This document shows, piece by piece, positions 50,264 to 60,524 of a DNA stretch of 64,000 nucleotides. A program made the translations under genes and the position numbers. This DNA is from Phaeovulum molybdatiresistens. GTDB taxonomy: Bacteria > Pseudomonadota > Alphaproteobacteria > Rhodobacterales > Rhodobacteraceae. The stretch lies in NCBI RefSeq assembly GCF_023544865.1, contig NZ_JAMJFX010000018.1:1-64000 (forward strand). The letters run 5' to 3'. Position 1 is the stretch's first letter. The number at the start of each line of letters is the position of its first letter. The notes under the pieces are model-generated. The model saw only the letters and a program-made list of their open reading frames with translations, searched no databases and was not told the DNA's origin.

Positions 50264-52171
50264 ATGGCCAAAGTCATCGGGATCGACCTCGGGACCACCA
50301 ACAGCTGCGTCGCCATCATGGACGGGTCGCAGCCCCGCGTGATCGAGAATTCCGAAGGGGCGCGCACGACGCCCTCCATCGTCGCCTTTACCGACAGCGA
50401 ACGCCTTGTGGGCCAGCCCGCCAAGCGTCAGGCCGTCACCAACCCCGCCAACACGATCTTTGCCGTCAAGCGGCTGATCGGCCGCCGCGTCACCGATGCC
50501 GAGGTTGAAAAGGACCGCAAGCTGGTTCCCTACAACATCGTTGATGGTGGCAACGGCGACGCATGGGTCGAAGTTCGGGGTGAGAAATATTCCCCCGCGC
50601 AGGTCTCGGCCGTGATCCTTCAGAAGATGAAGGAAACCGCGGAATCCTATCTGGGCGAAGAGGTGACCCAGGCGGTCATCACCGTTCCCGCCTATTTCAA
50701 CGACGCCCAGCGTCAGGCCACCAAGGACGCCGGCAAGATCGCCGGGCTGGAAGTGCTGCGGATCATCAACGAACCGACGGCGGCCGCGCTTGCCTATGGC
50801 CTCGACAAGAAGGAAACCAAGACCATCGCGGTCTATGACCTTGGCGGCGGCACCTTCGACATCACCATCCTGGAAATCGACGACGGCCTGTTCGAGGTGA
50901 AATCGACCAACGGCGACACGTTCCTGGGCGGCGAAGACTTTGACATGCGCATCGTGAACTACCTCGCCGAGGAGTTCAAAAAGGAACATGGCGTCGACCT
51001 GACCAAGGACAAGATGGCCCTGCAGCGCCTGAAAGAGGCGGCTGAAAAGGCCAAGATCGAACTGTCGTCCAGCCAGCAGACGGAAATCAACCAGCCGTTC
51101 ATCTCGATGGACATGAAGTCCGGCACGCCGCTGCACATGGTCATGAAACTGACCCGCGCCAAGCTGGAAAGCCTGGTGGGCGACCTGATCAAGGCCTCGC
51201 TGAAGCCCTGCGCCGCGGCGCTGAAGGACGCGGGCCTGTCCAAGGGCGACATTGATGAGGTCGTTCTGGTCGGCGGCATGACCCGCATGCCCAAGGTCGT
51301 GGAAGAAGTGACCAACTTCTTCGGCAAGGAACCCCACAAGGGCGTTAACCCCGATGAGGTCGTGGCGCTTGGCGCGGCCATTCAGGCCGGCGTGCTGCAA
51401 GGCGACGTGAAAGATGTCGTGCTTCTGGACGTGACGCCGCTGAGCCTTGGCATCGAAACGCTGGGCGGCGTGTTCACCCGCCTGATCGACCGCAACACCA
51501 CGATCCCGACCAAGAAGTCGCAGATCTTCTCGACCGCCGAAGACAACCAGAACGCCGTGACGATCCGCGTGTTCCAGGGCGAGCGCGAAATGGCGGCCGA
51601 CAACAAGCTGCTGGGCATGTTCAACCTGGAAGACATTCCGCCCGCACCGCGCGGCATGCCGCAGATTGAAGTGACCTTCGACATCGACGCCAACGGCATC
51701 GTGTCGGTCAGCGCCAAGGACAAGGGCACCGGCAAATCGCAGAACATCACGATCCAGGCTTCGGGCGGTCTGTCCGACGACGAGATCGACAAGATGGTCC
51801 GCGACGCCGAGGCCAATGCCGAAGCCGACAAGAAGCGCAAGGAACTGGTCGAAGCCAAGAACCAGGCCGAAAGCCTGCTGCATTCGACCCGCAAGTCGCT
51901 GGAAGAACATGGCGACAAGGTCGACGGCTCGACCGTCGAGGCGATCGAGCTGGCCGCCAATGCGCTGGAAGAAACGCTCAAGTCCGACGATGCCGGCAAG
52001 ATCAAGGGCGGCATCCAGAACCTGACCGATGCCGCGATGAAGCTGGGCGAGGCGATCTACAAGGCGCAGCAGGCCGAGGCCGGCCCCGCCGATGAAGATG
52101 GTCCGCGCGACGTGGACGATGACATCGTCGACGCCGACTTCGAGGATATGGGCGAAGACAAGCGCAAATAA
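50264..52171 (+). CDS. dnaK: Chaperone protein DnaK (Hsp70)
   Basis: DnaK binds exposed hydrophobic peptides in an ATP-controlled cycle with DnaJ and GrpE. The N-terminal [13 protein letters not shown], the ATPase motifs [10 protein letters not shown] and [10 protein letters not shown], the interdomain linker region ([17 protein letters not shown], in part) and the helical lid are complete. The C-terminal tail is acidic and ends [16 protein letters not shown] 50264 gives [10 protein letters not shown] after AGAGGTGCAAATC; the frame stays open upstream but that is not expected to be translated. Length is 635 residues. dnaJ follows 62 bases later. grpE is not in view. Confidence 0.98.
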   Translation: MAKVIGIDLGTTNSCVAIMDGSQPRVIENSEGARTTPSIVAFTDSERLVGQPAKRQAVTNPANTIFAVKRLIGRRVTDAEVEKDRKLVPYNIVDGGNGDAWVEVRGEKYSPAQVSAVILQKMKETAESYLGEEVTQAVITVPAYFNDAQRQATKDAGKIAGLEVLRIINEPTAAALAYGLDKKETKTIAVYDLGGGTFDITILEIDDGLFEVKSTNGDTFLGGEDFDMRIVNYLAEEFKKEHGVDLTKDKMALQRLKEAAEKAKIELSSSQQTEINQPFISMDMKSGTPLHMVMKLTRAKLESLVGDLIKASLKPCAAALKDAGLSKGDIDEVVLVGGMTRMPKVVEEVTNFFGKEPHKGVNPDEVVALGAAIQAGVLQGDVKDVVLLDVTPLSLGIETLGGVFTRLIDRNTTIPTKKSQIFSTAEDNQNAVTIRVFQGEREMAADNKLLGMFNLEDIPPAPRGMPQIEVTFDIDANGIVSVSAKDKGTGKSQNITIQASGGLSDDEIDKMVRDAEANAEADKKRKELVEAKNQAESLLHSTRKSLEEHGDKVDGSTVEAIELAANALEETLKSDDAGKIKGGIQNLTDAAMKLGEAIYKAQQAEAGPADEDGPRDVDDDIVDADFEDMGEDKRK

Positions 52172-52188
52172 GCGCCGGAACTGCAGAG

Positions 52189-52206
52189 CGGGCCCGATCG
52201 GGCCCG
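52189..52206 (+). other. Perfect palindrome between dnaK and dnaJ
   Basis: CGGGCCCGATCGGGCCCG is a perfect 18-base palindrome in the dnaK-dnaJ gap, followed by TTCC rather than a T run. It may protect the dnaK messenger end or partly reduce transcription into dnaJ, which would give more DnaK than DnaJ. This role is inferred. Confidence 0.5.
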
Positions 52207-52233
52207 TTCCACGTTCCCCCAGGGGGTGCATGA

Positions 52234-53379
52234 ATGGCAAAACGCGATTTCTACGAGGTTCTGGGCGTGGCCCGCGGGGCCTCGGCAGATGAGATCAAGA
52301 AGGCCTATCGCACGAAGGCGAAGGAACTTCACCCCGACCGCAACAAGGACAATCCCGACGCCGAGGCCCAGTTCAAGGAAGTGAACGAAGCCTATGACGT
52401 GCTGAAGGATGCCGACAAGAAGGCGGCCTATGACCGGTTCGGTCACGGCGCGTTCGAAGGTGGCATGGGTGGCGGTCCGCGCGGCGGTGGCTATGGCCAA
52501 GGCGATTTCGCCAGCGCCTTTTCCGATGTGTTCGAGGATCTGTTCGGCGATTTCATGGGGGGCCGCGGCCAGGGCGGCGGGCGTTCGCGCGCCACCCGCG
52601 GATCGGACCTGCGCTACAACATGCGCGTGACGCTGGAAGAGGCTTTTGCCGGCGCGCAAAAGCAGATCACCGTGCCAGGATCCGCCGGCTGCACCGCCTG
52701 CAACGGCACCGGTGCCGAAGGCGGGGTCGAACCCGTGACCTGCCCAACCTGTTCCGGCATGGGCAAGGTCCGCGCGCAGAACGGGTTTTTCACGGTCGAA
52801 CGGACCTGCCCGACCTGTGGCGGCCAGGGCCAGGTGGTCAAAAATCCCTGCCGCGCCTGCCACGGTTCCGGCCGGATCGAGAAGGAACGGACGCTTGCCG
52901 TCAACATCCCTGCGGGGGTGGAAACCGGCACCCGTATTCGCCTCGCCGGTGAGGGCGAGGCAGGTCTGCGCGGGGGGCCCTCGGGCGATCTGTACATCTT
53001 CATCGAGGTGCGCGACCACGCGATTTTCCAGCGCGACGGGGTGACGTTGTTCTGCCGCGTGCCCGTGTCGATCGCCTCCGCAGCGCTTGGCGGCGAGGTC
53101 GAGGTGCCGACGATTGACGGCGGCCGCAGCCGGGTGAAAATCCCGGCAGGCAGCCAGTCGGGGCGCCAGATGCGGCTGCGCGGAAAGGGCATGCCGGCGC
53201 TGCGCGGCGGTGGCATCGGCGACATGGTGATCGAACTGGCGGTCGAAACGCCGGTCAATCTGACGGCGCGCCAAAAGGAACTGCTGCGCGAATTCGAGAA
53301 GATCGAGGCCGAGAACAACCCCGAGGGGGCGTCGTTCTTCAAGAAGGTCAAGACCTTCTGGGATGGGATGAAAGGCTGA
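52234..53379 (+). CDS. dnaJ: Chaperone protein DnaJ (Hsp40)
   Basis: DnaJ stimulates DnaK ATPase and delivers substrates. The J domain (residues 1-70) has HPD in LHPDRNK; then a Gly/Phe-rich stretch, four zinc-binding C-x2-C-x-G-x-G repeats ([32 protein letters not shown]) and the C-terminal substrate and dimerisation domains. Length is 381 residues, a full type I DnaJ. The start follows CCAGGGGGTGCATGA. It shares the dnaK heat-shock transcription unit. Confidence 0.97.
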   Translation: MAKRDFYEVLGVARGASADEIKKAYRTKAKELHPDRNKDNPDAEAQFKEVNEAYDVLKDADKKAAYDRFGHGAFEGGMGGGPRGGGYGQGDFASAFSDVFEDLFGDFMGGRGQGGGRSRATRGSDLRYNMRVTLEEAFAGAQKQITVPGSAGCTACNGTGAEGGVEPVTCPTCSGMGKVRAQNGFFTVERTCPTCGGQGQVVKNPCRACHGSGRIEKERTLAVNIPAGVETGTRIRLAGEGEAGLRGGPSGDLYIFIEVRDHAIFQRDGVTLFCRVPVSIASAALGGEVEVPTIDGGRSRVKIPAGSQSGRQMRLRGKGMPALRGGGIGDMVIELAVETPVNLTARQKELLREFEKIEAENNPEGASFFKKVKTFWDGMKG

Positions 53380-53458
53380 GGGGGGCCTGCGGGCGCCCTT
53401 CTCACGCGGCCAAGGCGAATTAACCGTTTTTTCACGGCGAATCGGCGAAGCTGGCGAC

Positions 53459-54226
53459 ATGAGCCAGCATCCGAACACCTTTTACGAAGCCCCCCTTCCG
53501 CTTTTCGGCGATGCCGATGAGGCCATCGCTATACCCCTGCGCGGGGATCGCCTGCCCTCCTACATCCAGGATCATCGCAAGCGCCTGCGCAGTCGGTTCA
53601 TGCAGGGCGGCGCTGCGGCCATGCCCGATTATGAACTTCTGGAACTGATCCTGTTCCGCGCCATTCCACGGCAAGATGTGAAACCGTTGGCGCACCGACT
53701 GTTGCATACATTCGGCGATTTCAACCGCGTTCTGTCCGCCCCACTGGCGCGCCTGGAAAAGGTTCCGGGCGTTGGCGAGGCGGTGATACAGGAACTGAAG
53801 ATCGTCGAGGCGGCGGCGCATCGCATGGCGCGGGCGCGTGTCATGAACCGGGCGGTCTTGTCATCTTGGGATGCACTGCTGGATTACTGCCATACCGCAA
53901 TGGCGCATCGTGAAACGGAACAGTTTCGTGTGCTTTATCTGGACCGCAAGAACGTTCTGATCGCGGATGAGGAACAGGCCCGCGGCACAGTCGACCATGT
54001 GCCGGTCTATCCGCGTGAGGTGGTCAAGCGAGCTTTGGAACTGAACGCCTCGGCGCTGATCCTTGTGCACAATCATCCGTCGGGCGATCCGACCCCGTCA
54101 GAGGCGGACATCACCATGACCGCCCAGATTCAGGACGCGGCGACCGTCCTTGGTATCGTTCTTCACGACCATCTGATCATCGGCAAAAGCCGTGAACTGA
54201 GCTTTCGCGCCAGCGCCTACCTTTGA
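53459..54226 (+). CDS. radC: RadC family protein (JAB/MPN domain)
   Basis: The C-terminal JAMM metalloprotease-like motif is [14 protein letters not shown] (about residue 203), preceded by the glutamate-bearing strand of the MPN fold and, near the middle, a helix-hairpin-helix ([16 protein letters not shown]). Despite the name, a DNA-repair role is not established. The protein has 255 residues. It starts 80 bases after dnaJ. Its last ten bases overlap the end of a hypothetical gene on the other strand. Confidence 0.93.
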   Translation: MSQHPNTFYEAPLPLFGDADEAIAIPLRGDRLPSYIQDHRKRLRSRFMQGGAAAMPDYELLELILFRAIPRQDVKPLAHRLLHTFGDFNRVLSAPLARLEKVPGVGEAVIQELKIVEAAAHRMARARVMNRAVLSSWDALLDYCHTAMAHRETEQFRVLYLDRKNVLIADEEQARGTVDHVPVYPREVVKRALELNASALILVHNHPSGDPTPSEADITMTAQIQDAATVLGIVLHDHLIIGKSRELSFRASAYL

Positions 54227-54591
54227 CCACGGGCCTCAGGGCCGATTGGCGCGGGGCCCGCCCCGCCAAAGGCAAGGCCTGCGCGGGCGTCCCGGGGCGG
54301 GATCGGCACATCCTGATCAGTGGGAATGCCGCGAACGGGCAGATCGGGCAGTTGCATCCCCGCCGCCAGCGGTTTCAGCGCGGCACCCGGCCGGGGCGCG
54401 GAAATCGTCGCCATCACCGGGGTCACGTTGCGGATGCCGAGACTTGTCGCAGCATTTTCGGATGCGTCAGCGGCCTGCAGCACATATGCGATCCGATCAC
54501 CGATGACTTCGGCATGTTGCATCAGATGGCCAACACCGCCAGCCAAAGCCAGGGTCGTGACAATCGTAACAATCCGGTGCTTCATCCACAT
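54217..54591 (-). CDS. Hypothetical protein with N-terminal signal or anchor
   Basis: I do not recognise a family. The 124 residues start with a hydrophobic segment ([19 protein letters not shown], residues 6-24) that could be a signal peptide or anchor. The rest is a short helix rich in Ala and then Pro/Gly-rich, probably flexible sequence ending [13 protein letters not shown] 54591 follows GGGGGGCATC; ATG 54585 is two codons in. Its stop end overlaps radC by 10 bases in convergent orientation. A possible CtrA-type site lies 81 bases upstream. Confidence 0.65.
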   Translation of the reverse strand: MWMKHRIVTIVTTLALAGGVGHLMQHAEVIGDRIAYVLQAADASENAATSLGIRNVTPVMATISAPRPGAALKPLAAGMQLPDLPVRGIPTDQDVPIPPRDARAGLAFGGAGPAPIGPEARGQR

Positions 54592-54740
54592 GATGCCCCC
54601 CAAGGCGCAGCAGTCATGACCCGAGTCGTAGGTAACAAATGCGGCGATGGCGTGGCTCTGACATGGCGGAGTTAACCATTTGATAACCTTGGAGTACCGC
54701 AGATCTTGCGCGGGCTTCGCGCGGGCCAGCAAGATATGGA

Positions 54741-54761
54741 AAGGGCGGCCAAGGCCGCCCC
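54741..54761 (-). terminator. Probable Rho-independent terminator after secA
   Basis: GGGCGGCC-TT-GGCCGCCC on the minus strand makes an 8 base pair stem with a tiny loop, followed by TTTCC. It is 24 bases past the secA stop. The T run is short, so efficiency is uncertain. Confidence 0.65.
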
Positions 54762-54784
54762 GTCTTTGCCCGATTTCGCCCCAA

Positions 54785-57445
54785 TCAGGCGAGTCGCCCG
54801 TGGCAATGCTTGAACTTTTCGCCCGAGCCGCAGGGGCAGGGATCATTGCGCGCCGGATCGCCCCAGGTGGCGGGGTCGTTTTCATCAAAACCGGGGCGGG
54901 CATTGGGATTGGCCGCACCCGCGGCCGGGGCCATCTGGCGCAGCATCTCGGCCTGTTCCTCGGCGGTCAGCGGGCGAATCTGGCCCAGCCGCTTGGTCAC
55001 ATCGGCGCGCAGGCTGTCCAGCATGGTTTCAAACAGCTGGAACGCCTCGGTCTTGTATTCTGACAGCGGGTCACGCTGCGCATAGCCACGGAACCCCACG
55101 ACCGAACGCAGATGTTCCAGCGTCACCAGATGTTCACGCCACTTGGTGTCGATCGTCTGCAACAAAAGCTGCTTTTCGATCGATCGCATATTCTCGGCCC
55201 CGAAAGCCTCGGCCTTTTGCGCCATATACTCGTCGACTGCGGCTTCCAGACGTTCGCGGATACCGTCCTGGTCCACGCCTTCTTCACCTGCCCAATCGGC
55301 GATCGGCAGATCAAGGTTCAGCGCCTCGGTCGCGGCCTTGCGCAGGCCTTCGACATCCCATTGATCGGCATAGGATTTCGGCGGCATGTATTCATCAACC
55401 AGATCGTCGATGACCTGATGGCGCATGTCGCGGGCGATTTCTTCAATATCCTGGGCTTCCATGATCTCGCGGCGCTGACCGAAGATGGCCTTGCGCTGGT
55501 CGTTCATCACGTCGTCGAATTTCAGCAGTTGCTTGCGGATGTCGAAGTTGCGGCCCTCAACCTTGGCCTGCGCGCGTTCCAGCGACTTGTTCACCCAAGG
55601 GTGAACGATCGCCTCGCCTTCCTTCATGCCAAGTTTCGACAGCACCGCATCCAATTTGTCCGAGCCGAAGATCCGCATCAGATCGTCTTCCAGCGACAGG
55701 AAGAACAGCGACCGGCCCGGATCGCCCTGCCGGCCGGAACGGCCACGCAGCTGGTTGTCGATGCGCCGCGATTCATGGCGTTCTGTCGCCAGAACGAACA
55801 GGCCGCCCGCCTCCAGCACCTTGGCCTTTTCGGCGGCATGTTCCGCCTCGATCCGGGCGCGGATCTCATCGGGATGCGCTTCGGGGTTGGCGGCAAGCTC
55901 TTCAAGAACCTTCATCTCGACATTGCCGCCCAGCTGGATGTCGGTGCCGCGGCCTGCCATGTTGGTGGCGATCGTCACCGCGCCGAGGCGACCAGCTTCG
56001 GCCACGATCCTGGCTTCCTGTTCGTGCTGGCGAGCGTTCAGGACGTTATGCGCGATGCCTTCCTTTTGCAGCAGGCCCGACAGCATTTCGGATTTCTCGA
56101 TCGAGGTGGTCCCAACCAGGATCGGTTGGCCCTTGGCATGCGATTCCTTGATCGCCTCGATCACGGCGGCGTATTTTTCGCGCTGGGTGCGATAGACGCG
56201 GTCATGTTCGTCCTTACGCTGGATGGGGCGGTTGGTCGGCACCTCAACCACACCCAGCTTGTAGATTTCCATGAATTCCTCGGCCTCGGTCGCGGCGGTG
56301 CCGGTCATGCCGGCCAGCTTTTCATACAGGCGGAAGTAGTTCTGGAAGGTCACACTGGCCAGCGTCACGTTTTCGGGCTGAATCGTCACGCCCTCTTTCG
56401 CCTCGATCGCCTGGTGAAGCCCGTCAGACAGGCGCCGGCCCGGCATCATCCGGCCGCTGAATTCGTCGATCAGCACCACCTCGCCATCACGCACGATGTA
56501 GTTCTGATCCTTGTGGAACAGCTTGTGCGCCCGCAGCGCCTGGGTGACATGGTGCACGATAGTCGTGCTTTCCGGGTCATACAGCGACTGGCCGGGGGGC
56601 AGGATGCCCGCTTCCTGCAGCCGCTTTTCCAGGAACTCGTTGCCTTCTTCCGAATAGGTCGCGTTGCGCGCCTTTTCATCCAGCTTGAAATGCTCGGGCT
56701 GGATTTCGGGGATAAAGCGGTCCAGCGTCTTGTACAGGTCCGAACGGTCCTGCGACGGGCCCGAGATGATCAGCGGGGTGCGCGCCTCATCGATCAGGAT
56801 CGAGTCAACCTCATCGACGATGGCGAAATAATGGTCGCGCTGCATCATGTCCTCGACCCGGCTGCGCATGTTGTCGCGCAGATAGTCAAAGCCCAGTTCA
56901 TTGTTCGTGGCATAGGTCACGTCGGCGGCATAGGCGGTACGCTTTTCCGCATCGGACTGGAACGGCACCACAACGCCGGTGGTCAGCCCCAGCGCGCCAT
57001 AGACCTTGCCCATCCATTCCGCATCGCGCCGGGCCAGATAGTCGTTCACGGTGACGACATGCACCCCGCGCCCGGTCAGCGCGTTCAGATAGACCGGGAA
57101 GGTCGCCATCAGGGTCTTGCCCTCGCCGGTTTTCATCTCGGCGATATTGCCCTGATGCAGAAAGATGCCGGCTTTCAGCTGCACATCAAAGGCCCGCAGG
57201 CCCAGGGCGCGCTTGGCGGCCTCACGGCAATTGGCGAAGGCTTCAGGCAACAGCGCATCCAGGCTTTCACCCTTTTCGACCCGCGCCTTCAGTTCGGCCG
57301 TCTTTTCCTTCAGCCCCGCATCGCTGAGCTTTTCGAACTCGGGCTCCAGCGCGTTGATCTTCGCCACGATCGGGCGGACCGATTTCACCTTGCGGTCATT
57401 CGGCGTGCCAAAGACCTTCTTCGCGAGTGTTCCTAGCCCGAGCAT
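54785..57445 (-). CDS. secA: Preprotein translocase ATPase SecA
   Basis: SecA drives secretory proteins through SecYEG. Domain motifs in order: Walker [11 protein letters not shown] (about residue 104), DYLRDNM, the DEAD-like [16 protein letters not shown], the preprotein cross-linking domain, the second nucleotide domain with [14 protein letters not shown], the arginine-rich [10 protein letters not shown], the helical scaffold and the C-terminal zinc motif [14 protein letters not shown] that binds SecB. ATG 57445 ([13 protein letters not shown]) follows GCGGAGAAAAA. Length is 886 residues. It is a single gene divergent from the parvulin gene. Confidence 0.98.
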   Translation of the reverse strand: MLGLGTLAKKVFGTPNDRKVKSVRPIVAKINALEPEFEKLSDAGLKEKTAELKARVEKGESLDALLPEAFANCREAAKRALGLRAFDVQLKAGIFLHQGNIAEMKTGEGKTLMATFPVYLNALTGRGVHVVTVNDYLARRDAEWMGKVYGALGLTTGVVVPFQSDAEKRTAYAADVTYATNNELGFDYLRDNMRSRVEDMMQRDHYFAIVDEVDSILIDEARTPLIISGPSQDRSDLYKTLDRFIPEIQPEHFKLDEKARNATYSEEGNEFLEKRLQEAGILPPGQSLYDPESTTIVHHVTQALRAHKLFHKDQNYIVRDGEVVLIDEFSGRMMPGRRLSDGLHQAIEAKEGVTIQPENVTLASVTFQNYFRLYEKLAGMTGTAATEAEEFMEIYKLGVVEVPTNRPIQRKDEHDRVYRTQREKYAAVIEAIKESHAKGQPILVGTTSIEKSEMLSGLLQKEGIAHNVLNARQHEQEARIVAEAGRLGAVTIATNMAGRGTDIQLGGNVEMKVLEELAANPEAHPDEIRARIEAEHAAEKAKVLEAGGLFVLATERHESRRIDNQLRGRSGRQGDPGRSLFFLSLEDDLMRIFGSDKLDAVLSKLGMKEGEAIVHPWVNKSLERAQAKVEGRNFDIRKQLLKFDDVMNDQRKAIFGQRREIMEAQDIEEIARDMRHQVIDDLVDEYMPPKSYADQWDVEGLRKAATEALNLDLPIADWAGEEGVDQDGIRERLEAAVDEYMAQKAEAFGAENMRSIEKQLLLQTIDTKWREHLVTLEHLRSVVGFRGYAQRDPLSEYKTEAFQLFETMLDSLRADVTKRLGQIRPLTAEEQAEMLRQMAPAAGAANPNARPGFDENDPATWGDPARNDPCPCGSGEKFKHCHGRLA

Positions 57446-57631
57446 TTTTTCTCCGCGGGTTCGCTTGACCAAATCGTGTGACGCGTGGCCTTGCCCGCGT
57501 CCTCGCGCAAGCCTAGAACGGCAAGCGAATAAAAGGGCGGAGCGGCCTTCACAGGACCCTAGGCGATGTAAGCGCCACCCGTCAGAGTGTCAACGCCGCG
57601 GCGGCCCGCGGCCCGGATGGAGAGGCTTAAT

Positions 57632-58477
57632 ATGTCCCTTGTGACCCGATTCCTTGGCGCAACCGCGCTGTCGCTGACCCTGGCACAGGGGGCGGTGGCC
57701 GAAGGGCTGACCGCAGACAGTGTGATGGCCACGGTCAACGGAACGGAAATCACCCTGGGCCACATGATCGCCGTGCGCGACAGCCTGCCCGCGGAATATC
57801 AGCAGCTGCCCGATGACATCCTGTTCAACGGCATCCTGGACCAGCTGATCCAGCAGACCGCCCTGGCCGAGATTGGTGCCGTCGATCTGACCAAGCGCGA
57901 CGAAATCGCGATGGAGGTGGATCGCCGTGCCTACCTGGCCGGTGCCGTGCTTGACCGCACCGCCACCGCGGCGGTCACCGAAGAAAGCATCAAGGACGCC
58001 TACAACACCCGCTTCGCCGATGCTGAACCGTCGCGCGAATACAATGCCGCCCATATCATCGTCGCAACCGAGGAAGAGGCCGCCGCGATCAAGGCCGAGA
58101 TTGAGGACGGCGCCGATTTTGCCACGCTCGCGCGCGAAAAATCCACCGATGGCGCCGCGGCGAACGGGGGCGATTTGGGCTGGTTCGGGCTGGACGTGAT
58201 GGTCAAGCCCTTCGGCGATGCCGTGGCCGCCATGCAGCCTGGCGACATCGCGGGCCCCGTGCAGACCGAATACGGCTGGCATGTCGTGAAGCTGATCGAA
58301 ACGCGCCTGGCCGAGGCGCCGACGATCGAGGATGTCCGGATGGAACTGGAAGGCGATTTGCGCCAGAATGCCGTTGAAAGCCGCGTGACAGAAGCTGTCG
58401 ATCAAGCCAAGGTGGAACGCAATGTCGAGGGTGTCGATCCGGCGGTCCTCAAGGACAGCACGATACTGGGCGATTGA
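57632..58477 (+). CDS. Parvulin-type peptidyl-prolyl isomerase (exported)
   Basis: A signal peptide (FLGATALSLTLAQGAVAE, ends about residue 23) leads to a SurA-like N-terminal helical region and one rotamase domain (about residues 135-230) with YNAAHIIVATEEEAAAI, LAREKSTDGAAANGGDLGWFG and the GPVQTEYGWHVVKL strand. It should help fold periplasmic or outer-membrane proteins. Start ATG 57632 follows GGAGAGGCTTAAT. Length is 281 residues. It is divergent from secA and 18 bases before argJ, so the two may be co-transcribed. Being next to secA suggests a shared export theme, by inference. Confidence 0.93.
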   Translation: MSLVTRFLGATALSLTLAQGAVAEGLTADSVMATVNGTEITLGHMIAVRDSLPAEYQQLPDDILFNGILDQLIQQTALAEIGAVDLTKRDEIAMEVDRRAYLAGAVLDRTATAAVTEESIKDAYNTRFADAEPSREYNAAHIIVATEEEAAAIKAEIEDGADFATLAREKSTDGAAANGGDLGWFGLDVMVKPFGDAVAAMQPGDIAGPVQTEYGWHVVKLIETRLAEAPTIEDVRMELEGDLRQNAVESRVTEAVDQAKVERNVEGVDPAVLKDSTILGD

Positions 58478-58495
58478 TCCAAAGGGGCGGGCGCT

Positions 58496-59872
58496 ATGGC
58501 GAAACGGAAAGAACTCAAGGCCAAGGTCGAAAAGCTGAAGGCCAAGGTGAAGCTGCTGAAGGGGCAGATCGAGCATGGCCTTGAAGCCACGGTCGAGGCG
58601 GTGGCCGAGGCCGCGCACAAGGCTAAGGCCGCCAACCCCATTTCGCCGCTGGCCCCTGCGGCCTTCCCCGCCCTGCCGCCGGTCGATGGCGTGGACTTTG
58701 CCGCGATCGCGGCGGGCGTGCGCTATGCGGGCCGCACCGATGTGATGCTTGCCCGCCTTGCGCCGGGAACGGTTGTCGCCGGTGCCTTCACGCGGTCTTC
58801 GACCCGCGCGGCCTGTGTTCTTGACTGTCAGGCAAAGCTGAAAATGAAGGTTCCCGCGAATGCGGGCGCCGCGATCATCGTGAATTCGGGCAATGCCAAC
58901 GCCTTTACCGGCGCCGCCGGGCAAGAGGCCGTCGATGCCGTCACCGGCGCGGTCGCGGCGGAACTTGGCCTGCCCGCCAGTCGCGTCTTTTCATCGTCCA
59001 CCGGCGTCATCGGCGAGCCACTGCCGTATGACCGGATCACCGCCAAGGTGCCCGATCTGGCGCAGGCGCTGGATGGCGCGGCGATTGAACTTGCCGCGCG
59101 CGCCATCATGACGACCGACACCTTCCCCAAGGGCGCCGGCGCCGAGGTGCAGGGCGACGGCGGCGTGATCCGCATCGCCGGCATTGCCAAAGGATCGGGC
59201 ATGATCGCGCCCGACATGGCAACGATGCTGGTCTATATTTTCACCGATGCGAAGATCTCGGCCGCGAACCTGCAGAAAATCGTTTCGCGCCAGGTGGATG
59301 ATACGTTCAACGCCATCACCGTGGACAGCGACACCTCGACCTCGGATGCACTGATCGTCGCGGCGACCGGGCGCAGCGCGGCAGCGGAAATCAAGGACAT
59401 GCGGTCCAAGCCCGCCCGCGATTTCGAAGCCGCCCTGCGCGCCGTGATGATGGATCTGGCCCATCAGGTGGTGAAGGATGGCGAGGGTGCGACGAAATTC
59501 GTCGAAGTCCGCGTGACCGGCGCCGCCGATGCCGCCGATGCCCATCGCGTCGCCATGTCCATCGCCAATTCGCCGCTGGTCAAGACCGCCATCGCGGGCG
59601 AGGATGCAAATTGGGGCCGCGTCGTGGCGGCCGTGGGCAAATCGGGCGCCAAGGCCGACCGCGACCGGCTGAAGATCAGCTTTGGAGACATGGTCCTGGC
59701 CGAAAAGGGCTGGCGCGTGCCTGAATATGACGAGGCTGCCGCCTCGGCCTATATGAAGCGGCAAGAGCTTGTGATCGGGGTGGATCTGGGTCTTGGCAAG
59801 GCGGCGAAATCCGTCTGGACCTGCGATCTGACGCACCGCTACATCGACATCAACGCGGATTATCGTTCGTGA
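58496..59872 (+). CDS. argJ: Bifunctional glutamate N-acetyltransferase/amino-acid acetyltransferase
   Basis: ArgJ recycles the acetyl group from N-acetylornithine to glutamate in cyclic arginine synthesis, and can make N-acetylglutamate from acetyl-CoA. The self-cleavage site that splits alpha and beta chains is in IAPDMATMLVY, with the nucleophile Thr at about residue 243. The core starts near residue 50 with ISPLAPAAFPALPPVDGV. The first 45 residues are a lysine-rich coiled coil (KELKAKVEKLKAKVKLLKGQ) not found in the usual enzyme. Total length is 458 residues against about 410. It overlaps mutT by 4 bases. Confidence 0.96.
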   Translation: MAKRKELKAKVEKLKAKVKLLKGQIEHGLEATVEAVAEAAHKAKAANPISPLAPAAFPALPPVDGVDFAAIAAGVRYAGRTDVMLARLAPGTVVAGAFTRSSTRAACVLDCQAKLKMKVPANAGAAIIVNSGNANAFTGAAGQEAVDAVTGAVAAELGLPASRVFSSSTGVIGEPLPYDRITAKVPDLAQALDGAAIELAARAIMTTDTFPKGAGAEVQGDGGVIRIAGIAKGSGMIAPDMATMLVYIFTDAKISAANLQKIVSRQVDDTFNAITVDSDTSTSDALIVAATGRSAAAEIKDMRSKPARDFEAALRAVMMDLAHQVVKDGEGATKFVEVRVTGAADAADAHRVAMSIANSPLVKTAIAGEDANWGRVVAAVGKSGAKADRDRLKISFGDMVLAEKGWRVPEYDEAAASAYMKRQELVIGVDLGLGKAAKSVWTCDLTHRYIDINADYRS

Positions 59873-60267
59873 AGACCATCCTTGTTTCGGCCGTCGCGCT
59901 GATTGATGCCGACGGCCGCATTCTTCTGGCACAGCGCCCCGCGGGCAAGTCGATGGCCGGGCTGTGGGAATTCCCCGGCGGCAAAGTCGAACCCGGCGAG
60001 ACGCCGGAGGCGGCGTTGATCCGCGAATTGCATGAGGAACTGGGGATCGACACCTGGGCCTCATGCTTGGCGCCCCTGACATTCGCCAGCCACAGCTATC
60101 CCGATTTCCATCTGTTGATGCCCCTGTTTGCCTGCCGCAAATGGCAGGGCATCGTTCAGCCGCGCGAGGGGCAGCAACTGGCCTGGGTCCGGGCGGCGGA
60201 CCTGCGCCGCTATCCGATGCCGCCCGCCGATGAACCGCTGATCCCGATCCTGCGCGACTGGCTTTGA
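59869..60267 (+). CDS. mutT: 8-oxo-dGTP diphosphatase (MutT-type NUDIX)
   Basis: MutT cleans the nucleotide pool by hydrolysing 8-oxo-dGTP. The NUDIX box is GGKVEPGETPEAALIRELHEELGI, given here in brief as G-x5-E-x7-RELHEELGI, and the flanking LLAQRPAGKSMAGLWEFPGG is characteristic of MutT rather than other NUDIX groups. Length is 132 residues. The GTG start overlaps the argJ stop, an arrangement common in related bacteria. Together with mutY at 28885 it makes up part of the GO repair system. Confidence 0.93.
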   Translation: MKTILVSAVALIDADGRILLAQRPAGKSMAGLWEFPGGKVEPGETPEAALIRELHEELGIDTWASCLAPLTFASHSYPDFHLLMPLFACRKWQGIVQPREGQQLAWVRAADLRRYPMPPADEPLIPILRDWL

Positions 60268-60337
60268 TCGCCGACACCGTTCGGTTTCCGTTAAGATTCG
60301 GGCGCTATCCCTGTTGCCAGAACAACAGGGGGATACC

Positions 60338-60475
60338 ATGTTTTGCACAATCACCATTGGAAACTACATCTTCATTCAGGGCATGCTGGAAACGCTGCGC
60401 GATGACGGCAAGGCCGTGGTCCGGGTTGGCGAGGCCCGATTTACAGGGGTTCCGGTAACGAAAAACGCCGCCTGA
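60338..60475 (+). CDS. Small conserved-looking hypothetical protein, 45 residues
   Basis: A strong ribosome site (AACAGGGGGATACC) precedes an ATG encoding MFCTITIGNYIFIQG, then a charged middle (LETLRDDGKAVVRVGEARF) and TGVPVTKNAA. The pattern of alternating hydrophobic residues suggests a small beta barrel-like fold. I recall similar short hypothetical proteins in Rhodobacteraceae, but cannot confirm homology. Its stop codon lies in the loop of a terminator hairpin, and a second terminator follows. It is 71 bases after mutT and convergent with infB. Confidence 0.6.
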   Translation: MFCTITIGNYIFIQGMLETLRDDGKAVVRVGEARFTGVPVTKNAA

Positions 60476-60487
60476 GCGGCGGCGTTT
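60461..60487 (-). terminator. Rho-independent terminator of the nusA-ylxR-infB operon
   Basis: AACGCCGCC and GGCGGCGTT form a 9 base pair stem with a 5-base loop. On the minus strand it is followed by TTTTTCG, so it should end the infB transcript. The stem-loop also contains the stop codon of the small plus-strand gene. Confidence 0.8.
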
Positions 60488-60500
60488 CGGGGTCTATAGC

Positions 60501-60522
60501 CGGGGGTATCGCCCCCCGTTTT
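60501..60522 (+). terminator. Rho-independent terminator after the small 45-residue gene
   Basis: CGGGGG-TATCG-CCCCCCG followed by TTTTCC reads as a plus-strand terminator. It lies 26 bases past the small gene's stop and just before the infB stop on the other strand. Confidence 0.7.
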
Positions 60523-60524
60523 CC

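Noticed and set aside
50216..52240. A 674-codon open frame antisense to dnaK
   Set aside because: Mirror of the strongly conserved dnaK coding frame. Antisense frames of this kind against hsp70 genes have misled annotators before.
55112..57436. A 774-codon open frame antisense to secA
   Set aside because: secA is certain on the minus strand and this frame has no recognisable motif or ribosome site.
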